64,000 bases of DNA, taken from the NCBI RefSeq assembly GCF_020164745.1, contig NZ_JAIUGV010000015.1, forward strand, positions 62,001 through 126,000, in the 5' to 3' direction. Positions 1-7,553 of the stretch are shown one piece after another. The translations under genes and the position numbers were made by a program. The notes under the pieces were generated by a model, which was not told where the DNA came from, did no database searches, and was given only the letters and a program-made list of their open reading frames with translations. The DNA comes from Mesorhizobium sp. ES1-4 (lineage in GTDB: Bacteria; Pseudomonadota; Alphaproteobacteria; Rhizobiales; Rhizobiaceae). Positions within the stretch are counted from its first letter, which is position 1. The number at the start of each line of letters is the position of its first letter.

Positions 1-144
1 GAACCAGCGGCCGTAGACGCCGGCGGCGGCATCGAACACCTTGTCCCAGGGCGTATACCAGTCGATGGCGCCAGCCGCGTCGGCCCAGAATTTTTCCGGG
101 TCGCGTTTCCAGCCGTCATAGACCTCGTGATAGCGTGAAGCCAT
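1..144 (-). CDS. prpE: Propionyl-CoA synthetase (acetyl-CoA synthetase family), N-terminal part
   Basis: This is the first 48 codons of a minus-strand gene that runs off the left edge. The translation starts MASRYHEVYDGWKRDPEKFW and continues to a YTPWDKVFD...YGRWF stretch, the typical N-terminal cap of propionyl/acetyl-CoA synthetases. These enzymes activate propionate or acetate with ATP and CoA in the cytoplasm. The start at 144 is supported by a GGGAGGA ribosome site about 7 bases upstream. The catalytic AMP-binding motifs lie outside the window, so the choice of propionyl- over acetyl-CoA synthetase rests on the cap alone. Confidence 0.8.
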   Translation of the reverse strand, partial: MASRYHEVYDGWKRDPEKFWADAAGAIDWYTPWDKVFDAAAGVYGRWF

Positions 145-563
145 CAATATCCTCCCAGAAGCCATTTGCCGTCCTCGCCGATAGCCTATGCTGTTTTTTC
201 CGGAGATGTCTTCCTGCATTTTCGTCTCAATCCGCCGCGTCTTGACCTGACGGACATTTCCTGGCTGGAGCAGGTGTCGCGGAAACGGCTTTCGCCGACT
301 TATGACGGACGGCAGTTCGACCACCCAGCTGGACATATTCCGGCGAAGGGCACGGCCGATTATCCGGCGAGTTTCGACGTCGCGCGGCGAGGGCGCTTGG
401 GGTCCACGTGAGCCAGCAGGGACAAGCCGTGCAAGGCCTTGCCTAATGCTCCCGCCGGCAAGCCGGCGGTGATCGTCGTGCTGCCGCGGTGACGGAACTC
501 CCGCCAAGCAACCCGTCGATAGCCGACTAACGAACCGGATTCGTTGGGCAAATGTCCATCGTG
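145..563. other. Intergenic stretch without a recognisable gene
   Basis: About 420 bases upstream of prpE. The open frames here (for example 166-411 and 360-551) give arginine-rich translations with no family features and no good ribosome site, so I treat them as chance frames. The prpE promoter must lie here, but I could not pick out a clear -35/-10 pair. Confidence 0.5.
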
Positions 564-680
564 CTAGATCGGCAATGCCACCAGCATGAGGCCTACGCCG
601 CCGAAGATCAAAATGGCTGTCGCAAGAGCCTTTCGATGACGTTCGAAAGTTGTCGGAGCCCGCTCCCAATTGTAACGCAT
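564..680 (-). CDS. Small membrane peptide, 38 residues, unknown function
   Basis: A short minus-strand frame with ATG at 680 and TAG at 564. A GGGGAG ribosome site lies about 7 bases before the start. The peptide begins MRYNWERAPTTFERHRKA and ends in a single hydrophobic segment of roughly 18 residues (LATAILIFGGVGLMLVALPI), as expected of a one-pass membrane peptide with a basic N-terminal side. I do not recognise the family. It lies just upstream of, and divergent from, the PqqD-like cassette, but nothing else links it to that cassette. It could still be a chance frame. Confidence 0.45.
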   Translation of the reverse strand: MRYNWERAPTTFERHRKALATAILIFGGVGLMLVALPI

Positions 681-954
681 ACGCTATCTCCCCAAGACCC
701 GGGGAGTTCTTACCTCACCTAAGGGAAGAAAAGCAACGGTCCTGCCAGTCGTCGCACTTGCCGCGCGTGTCATCTCCGACGACTATTTCTGGGGCGATAT
801 TCGGCTGTGGAGGGATGTTGCGGCCTGACAAGAGCCTTTCGCAAGCACAGCGCGGCGCGGGCCATCCCCGATCATCCCCGGCTGGCCGATAGACAGCGCG
901 CCGCCACCGCGCTATCTCATTTCGGGGTTTTGCGTTGGCTTTTGGGGGGTCGTG
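681..954. other. Region upstream of the PqqD-like cassette
   Basis: A 274-base gap between the small membrane peptide gene and the PqqD-like gene, where a precursor peptide gene would be expected. The frame 676-828 is open and ends in VISDDYFWGDIRLWRDVAA but has no ATG, GTG or TTG start. A 25-codon frame from the ATG at about 814 has its GGAGG site touching the start codon, which is poor spacing. I therefore see no convincing gene. The cassette promoter probably lies here. Confidence 0.4.
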
Positions 955-1245
955 ATGGAAATTGCCTCTGGAACGGTTCTGCGGCTGGCGGACGACGCCT
1001 CGGTCCAGCATGTCGGCGACGGCGCGGTCGTGCTTCTGGCGCGTAGCGGCCAGCTCTACACCTGCAACGGCACGACCGAAGCCTTTCTCGACAAGGTGGA
1101 TGGCGCGCGCAGCTTCAGTCAGATCGTCGGCCTGCTTTGCGAGGAGTTCGAGGTCGACAAGGGCATGCTTGACGAGGACATGGCGGCGCTGGCCGCCGAT
1201 CTGGTGTCGGAAGGCATTCTCGCCGCTCCGGGGCTTGATAGCTAA
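955..1245 (+). CDS. PqqD-family peptide carrier (RiPP recognition element)
   Basis: A 96-residue protein with the layout of PqqD-like RiPP recognition domains: N-terminal beta strands (VLRLADDASVQHVGDGAVVLL), a turn with YTCNGTTEAFL, then helices up to the C-terminus (SQIVGLLCEEFEVDK...LVSEGILA). Such proteins bind the leader of a precursor peptide and present it to maturation enzymes; in lasso clusters this is the E (B1) protein. The start at 955 (or GTG at 952) follows GGGGGG at 944-949. It is the first of three tightly spaced genes; the next starts 9 bases after its stop. HPr-rel-A systems also carry a PqqD-like protein, so the exact pathway stays open. Confidence 0.75.
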   Translation: MEIASGTVLRLADDASVQHVGDGAVVLLARSGQLYTCNGTTEAFLDKVDGARSFSQIVGLLCEEFEVDKGMLDEDMAALAADLVSEGILAAPGLDS

Positions 1246-1254
1246 GGGTACTCG

Positions 1255-1689
1255 ATGGCGGACTGTCCTCTCCTGCGCGCCTTGTTCCGCTGCCACCTCT
1301 GGGCAAGCGCGCGGCTGATGCCGGTCCTCATTGCCAACCGCAGCTTCGAGGAGGTGCTGAAATGGGCGCCGCTCGTCTCGTCGTCGCCCTATCGCGGCTT
1401 ACCCGCTCCCTACATTGTCGCTCGGGTCAACCGTGCTGTGCGCCGTCCCTGGCTGATGCGCGACCGCAGGTGCCTGCGGGAAGGTCTGCTCGGCCATCGT
1501 TTCCTGCGCCTCGCCGGCTTCGATCCGGAGTTGCGCTTCGGCGTCGATCCGAAGTCGCTGCAAGCGTCCCGGCTGTCGGCACATTGCTGGGTCTGTCTCG
1601 ACGGCAGGCCGGTGGTCAGCGACAGCCTTCCCGGCATGGTCGAGATCTATCGCCACCATGACCGTGCCGCGAAGGTGCGCCCCGCTTGA
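1255..1689 (+). CDS. Lasso peptide biosynthesis B2-type protein (transglutaminase-like cysteine protease)
   Basis: A 144-residue protein matching the McjB C-terminal / B2 family, which cuts the leader from a ribosomally made precursor peptide. The expected catalytic triad is visible: Cys73 (RDRRCLREG), His110 (RLSAHCWV) and Asp116 (CLDGRPVVSD). Length and motif order fit the family well. An AAGGG ribosome site lies just before ATG 1255. Its stop overlaps the TTG start of the downstream kinase by four bases, so the three genes are probably translated together. Its substrate is unknown because no precursor gene was found beside it. Confidence 0.8.
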   Translation: MADCPLLRALFRCHLWASARLMPVLIANRSFEEVLKWAPLVSSSPYRGLPAPYIVARVNRAVRRPWLMRDRRCLREGLLGHRFLRLAGFDPELRFGVDPKSLQASRLSAHCWVCLDGRPVVSDSLPGMVEIYRHHDRAAKVRPA

Positions 1690-2669
1690 CCAGACCCCGC
1701 GTCTTCTATGACCTCAACGGCCAGGTCCTCGGCATATCGGCCGAACGCGCCGAGCTATGGCGGGACTTCGACAGGATGCTCGCCAGCCTGCGCATCGAAG
1801 GTTCGACCGAGGCGGATTTCCATCTCGAGATTGCCGAGGCGGAGGCGTTGGACGAGACGCCCGTTGGCTCCCTTGTCTTCGACGGCGAGATACCGGAGGA
1901 CGGCTATTGCCGGATGATAACGGACGGCGCCAGCGTCCATCTGGTCTTGCCGGGACGCCAGACCGTCGAGATCAACGAGAAGGGGTGGGCTCGACTCCGC
2001 GTCGTGCCCGACAGCAAGGCCGCCTGGACGCCGTCCATGCTGATGCTGGACGCGGCACTCGACGCCGGCGGCCAACATATGCTGCACACCGCGGGCCTGA
2101 CGCTGCCGGGCCGTGACGCCGTCGTGCTGATCCATGCCCCGAGCGGCACCGGCAAGACCACCACATCGCTGGCCTTGGCAACGCAGGGATACGGCCTGTG
2201 CTCCGACGACGCCATGATCGTGAATGTCGCTTCCGCCACTCCTGTTGCCTGGGGCTTGCCGCGCCACGTCAAGATCCACGAGCAGACCGCGCGGATGATC
2301 CCGCAAGTGGCTCCGTGTCTCGGGCCATCCTGGGACCGCAATGGCGAACAGGCTGTTTCGCTGGATAAGCTGGACGGGATCGTAAAAATCGAAAGCCCGA
2401 CCGCCCGTCCGGTAGTCGCGCTCCTGCATCTTGCGCGATCCGCCGACGAAGAGACCCGGCTCGCGCCCATGGCCCGGACCGATGCGATGATTGCATTGGC
2501 AATGGACAATGTCCGCACCGGCATGACCGGCCTGCTGCCCCTGCAGAAGCGCCGGCTGGCGACGATCGGCAGACTGGTCTCGTCCGTGCCGACCTTCACC
2601 CTGGAAACAGGCGCACGCCCGGCCGAAGCGGCGGCGCTGATAAGCGCCACACTGACATCACGGGACTGA
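1686..2669 (+). CDS. HPr kinase-like (HprK-related) kinase
   Basis: A 327-residue protein with the HPr-kinase fold signature. The first ~120 residues are a poorly conserved domain. GGQHMLHTAG (about 128-137) precedes a P-loop APSGTGKTT at 152-160 and a following SDD at 173-175. In some lasso peptide clusters such kinases phosphorylate the precursor peptide's C-terminal residue; in HPr-rel-A systems the target is not known. The TTG start at 1686 overlaps the previous stop and has GAAGGTG about 8 bases upstream. It is unlikely to be true HprK: it lacks the family's full context and lies beside PqqD and B2 genes. It ends 8 bases from the convergent nucleotidyltransferase gene. Confidence 0.75.
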   Translation: MTRPRVFYDLNGQVLGISAERAELWRDFDRMLASLRIEGSTEADFHLEIAEAEALDETPVGSLVFDGEIPEDGYCRMITDGASVHLVLPGRQTVEINEKGWARLRVVPDSKAAWTPSMLMLDAALDAGGQHMLHTAGLTLPGRDAVVLIHAPSGTGKTTTSLALATQGYGLCSDDAMIVNVASATPVAWGLPRHVKIHEQTARMIPQVAPCLGPSWDRNGEQAVSLDKLDGIVKIESPTARPVVALLHLARSADEETRLAPMARTDAMIALAMDNVRTGMTGLLPLQKRRLATIGRLVSSVPTFTLETGARPAEAAALISATLTSRD

Positions 2670-2677
2670 CGGTCGGT

Positions 2678-3718
2678 TCATGCCGCGTGTGGCCTGGCCT
2701 TGGCCAGCCTCTGGATCCAGCGGAACGCATCGCGGCGCAGGCGCGAGCCGATCTTCTCCCTGGAATTGACCCTGAGCAGGGTGTTCGTCGTGATCAGCCT
2801 TTTGGCCAGCCATATCGACAGGTCGGGTTTGATCCGCGCCGCGAGTTCGAGCGCATGCGGTTCGCCGAACAGCCGGCCGGTCACGTTGAGCACGATCGCC
2901 AGTTCGAGTTCGATCCCGGTCATGCGCGCCGCCTCGAGCAGGCGGGTTTCCGATTCCGCTGACTGCAACGCCCGCACGCCTTGCAGCACGTCGACACAAA
3001 GCTGCAGCCGGTGGAATTTATGCCCCCCGGCGGCGTGCACGATGGCGATCGTCAAAAGGGCCGCCGGGGTGTCGGTTGCCTCGCCATCGATGATACCCAG
3101 TTCGCGAAAACCCAGCGACAGGCGCCGCCGCATGCCGGTGTCATGCACCAGGTCGCCATGCAGTTCGACAAGCAGGCTGGAGTTATCTTTTTCCAGCCAC
3201 TTGAACTCCTGCAGCCGGTAGGATTCGGCCTCGTCGCTGCCAAGCTCGAAGCCGCATTCCGCAATCACCCGGTTTGCCCGCGCCAGGTCGGCGGGGTCGA
3301 CGATGATGTCGATGTCGGTGAACGGCCGGTCGGACACGTTGCGGTAGAGGTTTCGCGCGAAGACCGGTCCCTTGACGATCCGCGCTGGAATGCCTTCCGC
3401 CGCCATCCCCTTCATGATGCGGTCGCCATGATACTGCAGCAGCATCGACTGGCCGGTGGCGATGGTCGCCTTCTGACGCAGATCGTCAAGCCTGGCTTGC
3501 AGGCCCGAATCCCCAGGCAGGTGCGAGTCGCCGCGCTCCCTGAGCTTGCGCAGCATGATCGGCAGGACGCCGTGGAATTCGGCATTGTCGAGCAGAGCTG
3601 ACAGGATCTTTGCCGACAAATTGTCCTCGGCCGCCACGACCTCCGGATCGGCGAAGCGCAGCAGCAGTCTTTCTTCGGCGGAGGTGAGGGACGGCAGCGT
3701 CAATCCGGGCAAATCCAT
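2678..3718 (-). CDS. Nucleotidyltransferase family protein (NTP_transf_5 type)
   Basis: A 346-residue protein with the minimal nucleotidyltransferase motif: a Lys-Gly at 116-117 (RIVKGPVF), then RPFTDIDIIV with Asp135 and Asp137 as likely metal ligands, followed by ELHGDLV. This family often lies next to PqqD, B2 and HprK-like genes in lasso and HPr-rel-A clusters, where it is thought to modify the peptide or a phosphate on it. Here it is convergent with the kinase gene instead of in line with it, so it must be expressed from its own promoter. Substrate unknown. Confidence 0.7.
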   Translation of the reverse strand: MDLPGLTLPSLTSAEERLLLRFADPEVVAAEDNLSAKILSALLDNAEFHGVLPIMLRKLRERGDSHLPGDSGLQARLDDLRQKATIATGQSMLLQYHGDRIMKGMAAEGIPARIVKGPVFARNLYRNVSDRPFTDIDIIVDPADLARANRVIAECGFELGSDEAESYRLQEFKWLEKDNSSLLVELHGDLVHDTGMRRRLSLGFRELGIIDGEATDTPAALLTIAIVHAAGGHKFHRLQLCVDVLQGVRALQSAESETRLLEAARMTGIELELAIVLNVTGRLFGEPHALELAARIKPDLSIWLAKRLITTNTLLRVNSREKIGSRLRRDAFRWIQRLAKARPHAA

Positions 3719-3769
3719 CGCTAAGTCGATGTCCGGAATGGTTACAGAAAAGCGCGGCTGAAGCCAGCC

Positions 3770-4756
3770 TTACATGCCCCAGCGCAGCGCGGCCGTGTGG
3801 ACAGGTGCGTCCCACCAGCCCGTCGATTCGTCATCGAGCAGGGTCAGCGTGATCGAGCAGCCGGCCATGTCGAGCGAGGTGACATAAGTGCCGACCAGCG
3901 AGCGGGCAATCATCACGCCATGCTTCTCGAAAATCCGGCGGGCGCTGTTGTACATCACATAGAGCTCCATCAGCGGCGTGCCGCCAAAGCCGTTGACGAA
4001 CAGCAGCGCGGGTCCTTTCGCCTTGTCGCCCAGGTCTCCAAGGATCGCCGCGCAGATCTCCTCGGCGATCGCATCGGCGCTCTTCAAGGTGTCGCGGCGC
4101 CGGCCGGGTTCGCCATGGATGCCGACGCCGAATTCCATCTCGCCATCGCCGATGTCGAAGGTCGGTTTGCCGGCCGCCGGGACGGTGCCGCTGGTCAGCG
4201 CCACGCCCATCGAGCGGGTCGCGTCGTTGACGCGGTCGCCCAGCGCCTTGAGCGGCTTCAGCGCCAAGCCATGTTCAGCAGCCGCGCCGACGATCTTTTC
4301 CACCACCAGCGTGCCGGCCACGCCGCGCCGGCCGGTCGTGTAGGACGAATTCTCGACGGCGACGTCGTCATTGGTCACCACCTGAAGGACGCCTTCCGAC
4401 ATTTCCGCCGCCATGTCGAAATTCATCACGTCGCCCTCATAGTTCTTGACGATGAGCAGGCAGCCGGCGCCGGTGTCGACGGCTTGCGTGGCCGCAAGCA
4501 TCTGGTCCGGCGTCGGTGAGGTGAACACCTGGCCCGGACAGGCGGCGTCCAGCATGCCATGGCCGACAAAGCCGCCATGCAGCGGCTCGTGGCCCGAGCC
4601 GCCGCCGGAAATCAGCGCCACCTTGCCCGGCTTGAGGGCCTTGCGGCGGATGAATTTGTGCTCCTCGCCAAGCACCAGCATGTCGGCATGGGCGGCAACG
4701 AAACCATCGAGGCTCTCGGTCAGCACCGTGTCCACCGAATTCATGAATTTCTTCAC
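3770..4756 (-). CDS. dhaK: Dihydroxyacetone kinase DhaK subunit
   Basis: A 328-residue DhaK domain. Both substrate-binding signatures are present: GGGSGHEPLHGGFVG near the N-terminus and GVGIHGEPG, whose His in known DhaK proteins binds the ketone covalently. This subunit holds dihydroxyacetone or a related short ketose while DhaL-ADP passes on the phosphate. I choose GTG at 4756 because GGGAGGA lies 7 bases upstream; the longer frame to 4789 has no such site. It is the last gene of the long minus-strand unit and the second DhaK copy in it, which may mean a different substrate from the DhaK-DhaL fusion. Confidence 0.88.
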   Translation of the reverse strand: MKKFMNSVDTVLTESLDGFVAAHADMLVLGEEHKFIRRKALKPGKVALISGGGSGHEPLHGGFVGHGMLDAACPGQVFTSPTPDQMLAATQAVDTGAGCLLIVKNYEGDVMNFDMAAEMSEGVLQVVTNDDVAVENSSYTTGRRGVAGTLVVEKIVGAAAEHGLALKPLKALGDRVNDATRSMGVALTSGTVPAAGKPTFDIGDGEMEFGVGIHGEPGRRRDTLKSADAIAEEICAAILGDLGDKAKGPALLFVNGFGGTPLMELYVMYNSARRIFEKHGVMIARSLVGTYVTSLDMAGCSITLTLLDDESTGWWDAPVHTAALRWGM

Positions 4757-4797
4757 GGCCGTCTCCTCCCGAAATAGCCTGGCATCCATGAGGTCGA

Positions 4798-5214
4798 TCA
4801 GCCGTTCTTGCCGGTGATGCTGGTGACCTTCTGGATGAATTCGTTGATCGCGCGGTCGAGCGCCGCATTCTGTCTGTCGTCGCCGAAATCCGGCACGATG
4901 AGCGAAACGTGCCTTGTCTTGCGCGCGCCCGCGGCGGCCGAGATTTTCCCCGGATGCGCCTGGTGATATGCGGCAAGGAACTGGTCCCGTTCTGGCTGGC
5001 TGAAATGACAGACGGAAAAGATGGCGGGCAGATGCTTTGACGGTATCGGGATCGAATAGGCGGGGCTCGAAATCTGCGTGACGAAACTGCGGTGCTTGCC
5101 GAGCGCGTCGGCGAGCCGCTGGCGCATGCCTGACGGCCGCTGGTCGATGACCTGCGACAGGATCGTCTTGTACGCGCGGATCGCCTCTTCGGGCTCCGGT
5201 GTCGGGTCGACCAT
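4798..5214 (-). CDS. Conserved protein with helix-turn-helix-like N-terminus, in the Dha unit
   Basis: A 138-residue soluble protein. Residues about 30-50 (RQRLADALGKHRSFVTQISS) resemble an XRE-type helix-turn-helix, followed by a region like those after such motifs (HLPAIFSVCHFSQPERDQFL). The C-terminal third (HVSLIVPDFGDDRQNAALDR) is unlike common regulators. It lies 9 bases downstream of the enzyme I gene and before dhaK, so it is probably co-transcribed with them. A regulatory or adaptor role for the kinase system is my inference. I do not recognise a named family. Confidence 0.65.
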   Translation of the reverse strand: MVDPTPEPEEAIRAYKTILSQVIDQRPSGMRQRLADALGKHRSFVTQISSPAYSIPIPSKHLPAIFSVCHFSQPERDQFLAAYHQAHPGKISAAAGARKTRHVSLIVPDFGDDRQNAALDRAINEFIQKVTSITGKNG

Positions 5215-5223
5215 GCCTGCCCC

Positions 5224-6798
5224 CTAGACCGGCACGTCAGCGATGGCCGCCTTGGCCATGGCGAGTTGCGCCGGCGCGACCGAGAGATCGCGCAGGCCGG
5301 CTTCGAGCAATGAGGCAATCGCGGCCGGATCGCCGCCGGCATCCCCGCACAGGCTGACGGGAATCCCATTTTCCCGTCCGAAGGACGCGACCGAGCCGAT
5401 AAGCCGCAGCACCGCGGGATGACTGACGGAATTCAGGTGTGCCACAGCAGCATTGTCGCGCGCGGCCGCCATCACATATTGCGTCAAATCGTTGGAACCG
5501 ATCGACAGGAAGGCTACGCCCGCGAATGCCTCGGGCGCGATGGCCACCGAAGGCACTTCGACCATGATGCCGAGCGGCGGCATTCTTTGCGCGATGTCAC
5601 GCGCGGCAAGGGCTGCGTGTTGCTCGGCGAACAGGGCGGCGGCGCGTTCATACTCTTCCGGCGTGGCGATCATGGGAAACATGACTTTCAGATTGCCGTG
5701 TGGCGCGGCGCGCAGCAATGCCCTGATTTGAACGCGGAATATGTCGAGCCTGGCCAGCGACAGCCTGATGCCGCGCAGGCCAAGGAACGGATTGCCCTCT
5801 TCGACCGTGAAGCCCGGCACCGGCTTGTCGCCTCCGGCATCGACGGTGCGGATCGTCACCGGTTTTTCGCCGGCCCATTCCAGCACCTTGCGATAGGCGC
5901 GATACTGCGTCTCCTCATCCGGCAGCGTCTTGCCGAACAGGAATTCCGTGCGCATCAGGCCGACACCGTCGCAGGTCGCGATATCGATGGCGTCGACGTC
6001 CCGGGGGTCGGCGATGTTGACTTGCACGCGCACCGCGGTGCCTCGCTTCGTCGCGGCCGGCCGTGCCAGAAAAGTCTCCGCGTCGCCTTGGCGGGCCGCG
6101 AAGGCGGAGGACGACCGCCGGAACGAGCCGATCTCCGCGGGCGAGGGCGCCAGAACGATAGCGCCGTGCTCCGCGTCGAGCAGCGCGGTGCCGGCAACAG
6201 CGGCCAGCGGCTCGCGCAGACCCACGACCATCGGCACGCCACGCGAGCGCGCCAGCATGGCGACATGGCTGGCGGTGCTGCCTGCCCGCAGCGCGATGCC
6301 GCCGCCATGGCTCCAGTCGATTTCGAGAAAGCGCGTCGGCGCGATGTCCTCGCCGCAGAGGATGGCGCCGGCTGGTGCCGTGCGGCCGCCGTCCTCTGTC
6401 AGGGCGCGCAGCACCTGGTCCCTGATATCGCGCAGGTCCGTGGCGCGGGCGCGGAAATAATCCTGGTCCGAGGCTTCGTAGCCCGCGATCTCGGCGTCCA
6501 GCGCCTGCCGCCATGCCGCGTCGGCGGGCTTTCCGGAGGCGATCGATGTGAAGGCCGGCCCGCTCAGCGCGTCATCTTCCAGCATGGCGATGTGGAATTC
6601 GAGTATGCCGGCAGCATCGCTGTCGGCGGTCTCGACCATGGCCACGAGCCGTTTCACCGCCTTGTCGATCGAGGCCTCCAGCGCCGCTTTCTCTTCGGCG
6701 GAGCTTGCCTTGCTCGCGTAGATGCCCGCGGGCCGCCCGAGGTCGAACAGAGGCCCCTCGGCATAGCCGGCTGAAGCCGGAACACCCTCAATGCGCAT
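5224..6798 (-). CDS. PTS enzyme I (phosphoenolpyruvate-protein phosphotransferase) of the Dha system
   Basis: A 524-residue enzyme I. Seen in order: an HPr-binding N-terminal helical region, the phospho-His motif STASHVAMLARS (His about 178), the PEP-binding barrel with GVGLMRTEFLF and VDAGGDKPVPG, and the C-terminal active Cys motif SLCGDAGGD. It takes phosphate from PEP and passes it to HPr, which feeds DhaM. The start at 6798 follows GGGGAA by about 8 bases and gives MRIEGVPASAGYA, the usual enzyme I beginning. A longer frame from TTG 6843 overlaps the HPr stop. Residues are intact, so it should be active. Confidence 0.85.
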   Translation of the reverse strand: MRIEGVPASAGYAEGPLFDLGRPAGIYASKASSAEEKAALEASIDKAVKRLVAMVETADSDAAGILEFHIAMLEDDALSGPAFTSIASGKPADAAWRQALDAEIAGYEASDQDYFRARATDLRDIRDQVLRALTEDGGRTAPAGAILCGEDIAPTRFLEIDWSHGGGIALRAGSTASHVAMLARSRGVPMVVGLREPLAAVAGTALLDAEHGAIVLAPSPAEIGSFRRSSSAFAARQGDAETFLARPAATKRGTAVRVQVNIADPRDVDAIDIATCDGVGLMRTEFLFGKTLPDEETQYRAYRKVLEWAGEKPVTIRTVDAGGDKPVPGFTVEEGNPFLGLRGIRLSLARLDIFRVQIRALLRAAPHGNLKVMFPMIATPEEYERAAALFAEQHAALAARDIAQRMPPLGIMVEVPSVAIAPEAFAGVAFLSIGSNDLTQYVMAAARDNAAVAHLNSVSHPAVLRLIGSVASFGRENGIPVSLCGDAGGDPAAIASLLEAGLRDLSVAPAQLAMAKAAIADVPV

Positions 6799-6839
6799 GG
6801 CCCGCATTCCCCGCGGGCCGGCCAGGGCATGCATCGGCG

Positions 6840-7142
6840 TCAAGCCGAACGGACATGGCCGGCATCCTCGTCGAAATCGCGCTGCACCAGTTCGATCAGT
6901 GCGCGGATGGCATCATCGGCACCATCGCCGTTGGCCCTGATGTGCAGCACGGTGCCCTTCGGCGCCTTGGCCGCCATCACCTTGACGATGCTTTTGGCAT
7001 CGAACCATGGGCCGTTGGCGGCGAGTGCTATTTCCACGTCGGCGGCAAAGCTTTTGGCCAGCTTGGTGAACTTTACCGAGGGACGCGCATGCAGACCCAC
7101 ATCATGGGTGATCAGGACGGTCGCTTCGGCGGTTGCGGACAT
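6840..7142 (-). CDS. HPr-family phosphocarrier protein
   Basis: A 100-residue HPr protein with the phosphorylated His18 in DVGLHARPS and a Ser46-type site at Ser51 (DAKSIVKVM). It carries phosphate from enzyme I to DhaM. ATG 7142 is preferred over GTG 7163 because it gives the usual short N-terminus before the active His, although neither start has a strong ribosome site. It lies between dhaM and the enzyme I gene in one unit. The regulatory Ser leaves open control by an HPr kinase; the HprK-like kinase at 1686 is a possible but unproven partner. Confidence 0.85.
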   Translation of the reverse strand: MSATAEATVLITHDVGLHARPSVKFTKLAKSFAADVEIALAANGPWFDAKSIVKVMAAKAPKGTVLHIRANGDGADDAIRALIELVQRDFDEDAGHVRSA

Positions 7143-7163
7143 ATGTTCAACGTTCCCGTTCAC

Positions 7164-7553
7164 TCACGACGGCGACAGTTCGTGCGCCGTCGCCACCACT
7201 TCTTTCAACGAGGCGCCGCCGGACGCCTCGGTCGCCGCCATCACCGCGCCCTCGACGATCGGCGCGTTGCAGACGATGATCTTCTGCGCGCGGGGCTCGC
7301 CGATCATCTCCACGGCCATTTCCGAATTGGTCTCGGCGCCGCCGAGATCGACCAGAATGGCGACGCCGGCTTCCGACCAGGCCTTGTCGATGGCGCCCAT
7401 GATCGCCTCGACAGTCGTGCCGAGCCCGCCATGGCCGTTTCCACCGCACCATGCAAGCGGCACTTCGTCGCCCACCATCTGGCGTACCATGTCAGCCGTG
7501 CCTTCCGCGACCAGCGGCGAATGCGACACGATCACGATCCCGACATTGCTCAT
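7164..7553 (-). CDS. dhaM: Dihydroxyacetone kinase phosphoryl donor subunit DhaM (EIIA-Man domain)
   Basis: A 129-residue EIIA-mannose-type domain. The phospho-His is His11 in GIVIVSHSPLVAEG, followed by LVDLGGAETNSEMAVEMIG, which is typical of DhaM. It takes phosphate from HPr and rephosphorylates the ADP held by DhaL. In E. coli DhaM is fused to HPr and an enzyme I part; here the three domains are separate adjacent genes. Its start overlaps the dhaL stop by four bases. Confidence 0.9.
   Translation of the reverse strand: MSNVGIVIVSHSPLVAEGTADMVRQMVGDEVPLAWCGGNGHGGLGTTVEAIMGAIDKAWSEAGVAILVDLGGAETNSEMAVEMIGEPRAQKIIVCNAPIVEGAVMAATEASGGASLKEVVATAHELSPS

Noticed and set aside
807..1046. GTG frame overlapping the PqqD-like start as a possible precursor peptide
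   Set aside because: It runs out of frame into the PqqD-like gene, is Arg-rich and lacks a ribosome site.
5419..6774. Long + strand open frame of 451 codons
   Set aside because: It lies antisense to the enzyme I gene, is rich in Arg, Gly and His and shows no domain. High GC keeps such opposite frames open.
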